From NCBI GenBank assembly GCA_039921525.1, contig JBDSBP010000433.1, positions 1 to 12,372 on the forward strand: 12,372 nucleotides of DNA, read 5' to 3'. Made by a program: the position numbers and the translations under genes. This DNA is from JADCRZ01 sp039921525. GTDB taxonomy: Bacteria; Bacteroidota; Bacteroidia; Chitinophagales; Chitinophagaceae. Below, in pieces: positions 7,922 through 12,372 of this stretch (position 1 is the stretch's first letter; each line of letters starts with the position of its first letter). The notes beneath the pieces were generated by a model. It was not told the origin of the DNA. It was given only the letters and a program-made list of their open reading frames with translations, and searched no databases.

Positions 7922-7926
7922 CAAAG

Positions 7927-9336
7927 CTACTTTCCCTTGCCCGAAAGTATAATTCTCAATGTATGGAACATGATCTTGATATCCAGCACCAGCGAAATAT
8001 TTTCTATATAGATAAGATCATATTTAAATCGTTCCACCATTTCCTTTACATTTTCCGCATAACCGAACCGCACCATTCCCCAAGAGGTAAGTCCTGGCTT
8101 AACTTTTAGCAGGTACTTGAAATACGGCGAAATTTCCAACATTTTATCCAAATAATATTTTCTTTCGGGCCTTGGTCCTACCAGTGACATTTCACCTTTT
8201 AAAATATTATAAAGTTGTGGCAATTCATCCAGCCTCCATTTCCGCATGGTTTTTCCCCATTTGGTTACCCTGGGATCGTTGGCTGAAGAAAGGGCAGGAC
8301 CATTTTCCTCCGCGTTATCATACATACTGCGGAACTTATATATTGTAAAACTTCTGCCTTTATATCCTATACGTTCCTGTGAATATATGACAGCACCGTT
8401 AGAAGAGCGTTTTACCATGATAGCAAAATAAGCTAAAAACGGACTTAACAAAGTAAGTACCGTAATAGAAGTTATTATATCAATAAATCGTTTGACATTC
8501 CGCTGCCATTCGGGCATAAGGTCGGTTTTAACATCGGCCAAAAGCGGTGTGAATACATTACTTGTTTTTATAATGCCGGAAAGAATGTCGAGGTTATTAG
8601 CTATTAATTTTATTTCCACATCCTTTTCCCCCAGGCGATTAATAATCAATTCAACATCTTCTTTCCTAGACTTATCCAAAGCAATTACTACCATATGGAT
8701 ATTTCGTTCATCAATAATTTTTTCGAGGTTCTGTAGTCCGCCATAATATTCAAGATAATTACTCAGGCCATTTTTCTCATTACTAATGAACCCGGTATAC
8801 CGATACCCTACCAAGCCCAATTGCTTGTATGTTTGCCTGTAAAGATTTTTAGCCATTTCCACATCACCAACAAGCACGCTATTAAAAACTATCTTACCTC
8901 TTGCTAACTGCGCCTTAACCATGGTAAGCAATAGAAACCTACCCAAACTAGTGATAAAAAAATGAATTGTTCCAAACTACATTAACACCCAGTAATAATA
9001 AGAGAGGAGACGATTATTTTCAGGAAACCAAAAATAAAAAAAGATGACGGTGCAACCGAACAGGCTGGAAAGAAAGGTAGCGGTTATTTCGTCGAATCTA
9101 GATTTTTTGTACAATGAATTATAGCGGCCGGTTAAAAAGTAAATTATTATCCAAACCATGGGTACGAAGATGAGCCCCCATAACAAACTGCTATAGATAA
9201 CCGCGTCTTCTCCTTTATCAGCGAGTTGATTTATTTCAGAACTCCTGAACACATATAATATTATCCATGTAGTAAGTGCAGCTATAAAATCGCTTACGAC
9301 ATACCAGCCAATATGAATTTTGTTTCGGAGAACCAT
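7927..9336 (-). pseudogene. Polyprenyl-phosphate sugar-1-phosphate transferase, split by one in-frame TAG
   Basis: An inner-membrane enzyme of the WcaJ/CpsE type, which transfers a sugar phosphate from a nucleotide sugar to undecaprenyl phosphate and so starts exopolysaccharide or O-unit synthesis. Read from ATG at 9336, the frame is 469 codons, the family's usual length, but codon 120 (8977-8979) is TAG. The frame is the same on both sides. Before it lie three transmembrane segments, and the stop falls in the fourth (LLSYYYWVLM*FGTIHFF). After it come a Rossmann-like CoA_binding_3 domain (about codons 145-265), a fifth hydrophobic segment (about 285-307) and the catalytic domain. That domain has QERIG (320-324), KFRSM (334-338), RLDELPQLYNILKGEMS (368-384) and VGPRPE (386-391). 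Everything but the stop is intact, so a recent nonsense mutation, readthrough or a sequencing error are all possible. The downstream part could restart at TTG 8946. The start is 7 bp after the dehydrogenase stop. Confidence 0.9.
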
Positions 9337-9343
9337 TCGCCGC

Positions 9344-10318
9344 TTACGCGTTTAGAGTAGTATTTTTAATCTTATTTAAAATCTGGTGCGCCACATCCAT
9401 GGCCCTGTAACCATCTACGACGGACACAATGGATGGTGTGTTATTTATTATAGCGTCGCGAAAAGTTTCCAACTCCATCTTTATGGCATTGACTTCTGGA
9501 ACCAATGGATTGGAAACAGCGATAGTTTTTTTTCCATGAGAGGTGTCTATATCAAAAGAAAAAACATCCACATCCTCCGGTGCTTTCAATTTTATTACTT
9601 CTGTTTTTTTATTCAGGAAATCAATTCCTATATAAGCATCTTTCTGGAAAACACGAATTTTGCGCATTTTTTTCATGGAAATACGGCTGGAAGTGAGGTT
9701 TGCCACGCAACCATTATTGAACTCGATGCGAACGTTTGCGATGTCGGGTGTATCCGTCATTACAGCTACTCCGCTTGCCGAGATCGACTTCACCTCACTT
9801 TTAACCATACTCAGAATAATATCAATATCATGTATCATCAAGTCAAGAATAACACTTACTTCGGTACCCCTTGGATTGAACTGTGCAAGGCGGTGCACTT
9901 CAATAAACATGGGTTTCAACTGCAAATCTTTAATTGCCAGGTAAGCAGGGTTAAACCGTTCCACATGTCCCACCTGGAATTTTATATTCATTTCTTTAGC
10001 AAGCTGTACTAATTGTCGTGCTTCTTCCATGGTAGCAGCCATGGGTTTTTCCACGAATACGTGTTTACCTTTACGAATGGCGGCCGAACACAACTCATAA
10101 TGAAAGTGGGTGGGAGCCACGATATCTACGGCATCGCACACATCCATCAAAGAGGTAGCGTCAGGGAAACGCTTTAAGTGATATTTTTCAACAACCTCCG
10201 ATGCGGCCAAATTGCTGGGGTCGTAAAAACCAACTATTTCAATTTCTGCTATTTCTTTCCAGTTATTCAAATGAAATTTCCCCAGATGGCCCACGCCGAA
10301 AACACCCACTTTAAGCAT
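9344..10318 (-). CDS. Gfo/Idh/MocA-family NAD(P)-dependent dehydrogenase (GnnA-like)
   Basis: A 324-residue cytoplasmic oxidoreductase. The N-terminal Rossmann fold opens with KVGVFGVGHLGKFH (3-16) and an acidic residue ends the second strand (YDP, 32-34). EKP at 90-92 is the cofactor and catalytic-site motif of the family. HVERFNPA (118-125) and DLMIHDIDI (159-167) mark the C-terminal domain, with His163 and Asp164 as the likely catalytic pair. The HVERFNP block is what I associate with GnnA, the UDP-GlcNAc 3-dehydrogenase, and its relatives in lipid A and nucleotide-sugar pathways; this assignment is tentative. It heads a two-gene operon with the sugar transferase 7 bp downstream, so a role in making or modifying an envelope sugar is likely. 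A perfect TAnnTTTG promoter word lies about 20 bp before the ATG. Confidence 0.9.
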   Translation of the reverse strand: MLKVGVFGVGHLGKFHLNNWKEIAEIEIVGFYDPSNLAASEVVEKYHLKRFPDATSLMDVCDAVDIVAPTHFHYELCSAAIRKGKHVFVEKPMAATMEEARQLVQLAKEMNIKFQVGHVERFNPAYLAIKDLQLKPMFIEVHRLAQFNPRGTEVSVILDLMIHDIDIILSMVKSEVKSISASGVAVMTDTPDIANVRIEFNNGCVANLTSSRISMKKMRKIRVFQKDAYIGIDFLNKKTEVIKLKAPEDVDVFSFDIDTSHGKKTIAVSNPLVPEVNAIKMELETFRDAIINNTPSIVSVVDGYRAMDVAHQILNKIKNTTLNA

Positions 10319-10338
10319 ACAAGCTGTTTAAATTTCGG

Positions 10339-10346
10339 CAAAGATA
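10339..10346 (-). promoter_or_regulatory. Bacteroidota -7 promoter element for the dehydrogenase-sugar transferase operon
   Basis: The minus strand reads TATCTTTG, followed by C, a perfect TAnnTTTG match and the same 9-mer as in the tRNA promoter. It lies 20 bp before the ATG at 10318, implying a very short leader. No clear TTTG -33 element sits 18-21 bp upstream, where the sequence is C-rich, so the call rests on the -7 element and its position. Confidence 0.5.
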
Positions 10347-10381
10347 GGGAGTTCGGCGTTGGCGATGGGGAGGGAGTTGCA

Positions 10382-10412
10382 GTTTAAAATTTGTGGTTTA
10401 AGGTTTAAAATT
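10382..10412. repeat. Short direct repeat GTTTAAAATT (two copies) with a related word between
   Basis: GTTTAAAATT occurs at 10382-10391 and 10403-10412, with GGTTTAAG (10395-10402) between them. This is low-complexity DNA in the gap between the dehydrogenase and the tRNA. No function is apparent, and nothing coding was seen from 10347 to 10540. Confidence 0.6.
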
Positions 10413-10546
10413 GGGTTGAGTCAAATAGAATTATGGTAATTAGCTGAAATATTGGTCATTTAAGGCTGTCAGTGCCAATAGTCAGATGGCTTTCAACTTT
10501 CAGACTCTAAGTGAAGATGGCAGTTAAAATAAAAAATGAAAAACAT

Positions 10547-10576
10547 TTTGATAAAAACTCAAATCCCCTATCTTTG
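10547..10576 (+). promoter_or_regulatory. Bacteroidota-type promoter of the tRNA-Asp gene
   Basis: TTTG at 10547-10550 serves as the -33 element and TATCTTTG at 10569-10576 is a perfect -7 TAnnTTTG, with an 18-bp spacer. Transcription would start near 10581-10585, leaving a leader of about 10-14 nt before the tRNA at 10595. It is the best promoter in the window. Confidence 0.75.
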
Positions 10577-10594
10577 CGATCCCCAATAAGGAAC

Positions 10595-10671
10595 GGATCG
10601 GTAGTTCAGTTGGTTAGAATGCCGCCCTGTCACGGCGGAGGTCGCGGGTTCGAGTCCCGTCCGGTCCGCCA
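10595..10671 (+). tRNA. tRNA-Asp (anticodon GTC), CCA encoded
   Basis: A full cloverleaf can be folded by eye. The acceptor arm is GGATCGG with CCGGTCC (10661-10667, one T-G wobble), discriminator G10668, then encoded CCA at 10669-10671. The D arm is GTTC with GAAT. The anticodon arm is CCGCC, loop CTGTCAC, GGCGG, which puts GTC at the anticodon (aspartate). The variable loop is short, and the T arm is GCGGG, TTCGAGT, CCCGT. It is a single tRNA with its own promoter and a hairpin just downstream, so it is probably monocistronic. Confidence 0.97.
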
Positions 10672-10672
10672 T

Positions 10673-10706
10673 AAAGGCCTGATAATTAATATGTTATCGG
10701 GCCTTT
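10673..10706 (+). terminator. Terminator-like hairpin after tRNA-Asp
   Basis: AAAGGCCTGATAA (10673-10685) pairs with TTATCGGGCCTTT (10694-10706) over 13 bp, with one T-G wobble and an 8-nt loop TTAATATG. It begins two bases after the encoded CCA. The right arm ends in CTTT but no longer T-run follows, so termination may lean on the stem itself. Confidence 0.7.
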
Positions 10707-10751
10707 GATGTTATGTGGTATTACTTCTGATGTTAAAAAGCTCGCTTATTA

Positions 10752-10779
10752 TTGTCTGTCCAAATTCTTAAGATAATCG
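10752..10779 (+). repeat. Left terminal inverted repeat of the IS630 relic
   Basis: Reads T, TGTCTGTCC, AAATT, CTTAAG, ATAATCG. It aligns with the reverse complement of the right end (G, TGTCATGTC, AA, CTTAAT, ATTGTCG) with two small gaps; TGTC, TGTC, AA, CTTAA and TCG are shared. It is preceded by TA. Confidence 0.65.
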
Positions 10780-10978
10780 TAAACTAATTACGCAGAAGAG
10801 GTATAACGTCATTTCAATTTTTCTTTTCATTTGTTGAGTATGTTTTTAAATTCTCGCCTCACTGCGGCGACAATTGTTGAATAATCGACACCATTATTGT
10901 GTAAGTCATCTTTAAAGTGGTAAACTTTGGATAGAACTTAATTTCTGAAGAAGTTATACCGGCCGGCTCATTTATTAA

Positions 10979-11807
10979 ATAGCACTGAGTTGGAGCAAAG
11001 CGCCCACGGGTTTTTCAAAGTGGTCGTTGCGATTGTTGGCTGATAAAATGGTGGAACTCAAATATGTAGAAAGCACTTATCATGAGACAGTAAGATGGGT
11101 TCTAAAAAAAACGAATTAAAGCCCTGGAAAGTAGTGGGATGGGTAATACCACCGTCACAGAACAGTCAATTTGTAGCTAATATGGAGCAGGTATTGGATT
11201 TCTATAAAAGGCAATACGACAAGGACTTCCCTGTGATCTGCATGGATGAATCACCCAAGCAATTAATAAAAGAAACCGGAGTTCCCATTCCAATGAAACC
11301 GGGACGGCAGGCCAGACGGATTTTGAATATGAGCGTTGTGGTGTAGCCAATATATTTCTGGCGTCTGAGCCACTAAAAGGAAAACGATATATAGAAGTAA
11401 CAGAAAGAAGAACAAAAGCAGACTGGGCTGTATTTATAAAACAAATAGCCGATGAATGGTACAAAGGTGCTAAGAGAATAACTTTAGTAATGGATAACCT
11501 GGCTACACATAAAGCATCTGCATTGTATGATGTATATCCGCCTAAGGAAGCAAAAAGAGTATGGGACAGGTTTGAATTTATTTATACCCCTAAACATGGT
11601 AGTTGGTTAAATATGGCTGAAATCGAACTAAATGAATTGATGAGGCAATGCCTGAACAGAAGGATTGATAAAATAGAAACAATGATACAGGAAGTAAATG
11701 CATGGAAAGAACATAGAAATAATAAGAAGGCTGTAATCAATTGGCAGTTTACAAATAAAGAAGCTAGCGTTAAATTGAAAAGACTTTATCCGACAATATT
11801 AAGTTGA
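10979..11807 (+). pseudogene. IS630-family DDE transposase, frameshifted and missing part of its N-terminus
   Basis: Three frames join into one recognisable protein. From 10979, phase A reads IALSWSKAPTGF..., then WSLRLLADKMVEL..., up to ETVRWVL at 11084-11104. At an A8 run (11104-11111) a -1 step gives KKNELKPWKVVGWVIPP in phase B, which continues to ARR at 11318. A second -1 step at 11316-11320, with no slippery sequence, gives DFEYERCGVANIFL... in phase C, to the stop at 11805-11807. All three catalytic acids remain: Asp in VICMDE (phase B), Asp in LVMDNLATH (11484-11510) and Glu in SWLNMAEIEL. The C-terminus LKRLYPTILS is typical of the family. A TAA at 10976-10978 and further frame changes upstream show that the helix-turn-helix end has decayed. 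About 276 residues survive of a usual 340-370. The stop codon lies within the right terminal repeat. Confidence 0.88.
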
Positions 11808-11815
11808 CATGACAC
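11791..11815 (-). repeat. Right terminal inverted repeat of the IS630 relic
   Basis: Read outward to inward on the minus strand: G, TGTCATGTC, AA, CTTAAT, ATTGTCG, matching the left end with gaps. The transposase stop codon TGA (11805-11807) is inside it. TA follows at 11816-11817. The 81 bp from 11818 to the response regulator stop show nothing recognisable. Confidence 0.65.
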
Positions 11816-11898
11816 TAGGGCAATAACAGCAAGCCGGTTTGCTTCATCGCAATAAAATGTGGCTGCAATTAAAAACGATGCTTTTAGTTACATCCTTC

Positions 11899-12372
11899 TT
11901 AAAGTGTCTTATTTCCATCCCTGCAGGCAAATACTTTTTTTGAATGAATACCATTAAAATGACTGATAGCTTCCAATAGCCTGCCATCAACGTTGGCTGA
12001 TAATACCCCCAGGATTTCTTTTAACTCATGAAAATAAGTTGGTTTGGTAAAGAAGCACAAAGCCCCCATGTCTAAAGCATAATCAGCTTCTTTTTGATGG
12101 ATTGAGGTGGAGTACATCAAAACGGGTATGTGCTTGAATGCTTCGCTGTCTTTCAATTGTTTCAGACATTCCCATCCATTCATGCCAGGCATGTTGATGT
12201 CCAGGAATATGATTTGTGGCTTTTTTAATGTCGCATTTTGTAATATCTCCAACACATTTTTGCCATCAGTAGCACAATAACAAATGATGGATGGATCTAT
12301 TGCTTCAAGTGCATCGCAAAATAGCTCGGTGTCATCAGCATCATCATCTGCTAGTAAAAATATTTTCTCCAT
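11899..12372 (-). CDS. Stand-alone response regulator receiver (CheY/Rcp-like)
   Basis: A 157-residue single-domain receiver protein that accepts a phosphoryl group from a histidine kinase. The acidic pocket is ADDD (8-11), the phospho-acceptor is Asp58 in FLDINMPGMNG (56-66), the switch hydroxyl lies in YSTS (87-90, probably Ser88), and Lys110 is in FFTKP (107-111). No DNA-binding or enzymatic output domain follows; the last 40 or so residues are an unassigned tail. This matches the Rcp-like single-domain regulators common in Bacteroidota, which usually sit next to a hybrid or phytochrome-type kinase, probably outside the window. The ATG coincides with the last three bases of the window, so the true start could lie further upstream, though MEKIFLLADDD looks like a natural receiver N-terminus. 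Confidence 0.9.
   Translation of the reverse strand: MEKIFLLADDDADDTELFCDALEAIDPSIICYCATDGKNVLEILQNATLKKPQIIFLDINMPGMNGWECLKQLKDSEAFKHIPVLMYSTSIHQKEADYALDMGALCFFTKPTYFHELKEILGVLSANVDGRLLEAISHFNGIHSKKVFACRDGNKTL

Larger units (their letters stand above)
10752..11815 (+). mobile_element. Decayed IS630-family insertion sequence, about 1.06 kb, flanked by TA
   Basis: Bounded by imperfect terminal inverted repeats (10752-10779 and 11791-11815). TA dinucleotides sit directly outside both ends (10750-10751 and 11816-11817), the target duplication expected of the IS630/Tc1 group. The length is normal for the family. The interior is a single broken DDE transposase on the plus strand. From 10780 to about 10940 only faint traces of the transposase N-terminus can be read in changing frames, for example RHHYC near 10883-10897. 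The element lies 45 bp beyond the tRNA terminator hairpin and disrupts no recognisable gene. It is very unlikely to move by itself. Confidence 0.8.

Noticed and set aside
7870..8109. Plus-strand 79-residue frame beginning MLHSYLIPHTSYLIPHTS
   Set aside because: Its start is the translated heptamer array and the rest runs antisense to the sugar transferase catalytic domain.
9386..10012. Plus-strand 208-residue frame
   Set aside because: It is antisense to the dehydrogenase, has no domain signature, and its composition is unlike a real protein.
10440..10510. Degenerate CTTTCA/GTCAG words here and near 3845, as a dispersed repeat family
   Set aside because: The shared words are only about 8 bases long, too short to separate from chance within one window.
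10511..10708. Plus-strand 65-residue frame across the tRNA
   Set aside because: It covers the tRNA-Asp gene and its promoter; translation of this stretch is not credible.

Overview
The window reads as ordinary chromosome of a Bacteroidota bacterium, most likely Chitinophagaceae or a close relative (inference from protein style and promoter type; no search was possible). Supporting signs are moderately AT-rich DNA, genes without Shine-Dalgarno sequences, two perfect copies of the Bacteroidota -7 promoter word TAnnTTTG (both TATCTTTGC), an M1 metallopeptidase carrying a long beta-rich C-terminal half, and a STAS protein of the type found in this group.

Layout, left to right. (1) 25-2562, minus: clpC, a complete two-ring AAA+ unfoldase. 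(2) 2715-3833, plus: a divergent pair, a small STAS protein and ispD (MEP isoprenoid pathway), linked by a 20-codon reading frame whose stop overlaps the ispD start as ATGA. (3) 3873-7789, minus: an exported M1-type metallopeptidase followed by a FemAB/GNAT-like acyltransferase gene 35 bp downstream. (4) 7690-7922: a heptamer repeat, CATACCT. Six perfect copies lie between genes, and five degenerate copies in inverted orientation encode the signal-peptide region of the metallopeptidase. (5) 7927-10318, minus: a Gfo/Idh/MocA dehydrogenase and a polyprenyl-phosphate sugar transferase 7 bp apart. The transferase is split by one in-frame TAG and is otherwise full length. (6) 10547-10706, plus: a tRNA-Asp(GTC) gene with a clear promoter and a terminator-like hairpin. 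(7) 10752-11815: a decayed IS630-family element, with imperfect terminal inverted repeats, flanking TA dinucleotides, all three DDE residues and at least two frameshifts. (8) 11899-12372, minus: a stand-alone response regulator receiver, beginning exactly at the window edge.

How the genes fit together: clpC, the tRNA and ispD are housekeeping. The dehydrogenase and sugar transferase look like an envelope or exopolysaccharide pair, and the metallopeptidase and acyltransferase are probably also envelope-related. I see no defence system, CRISPR array, prophage or clearly new multi-gene system. The most unusual signals are the heptamer repeat that has become signal-peptide coding sequence, the single amber codon in the sugar transferase, and the A8 slippery tract in the transposase relic.
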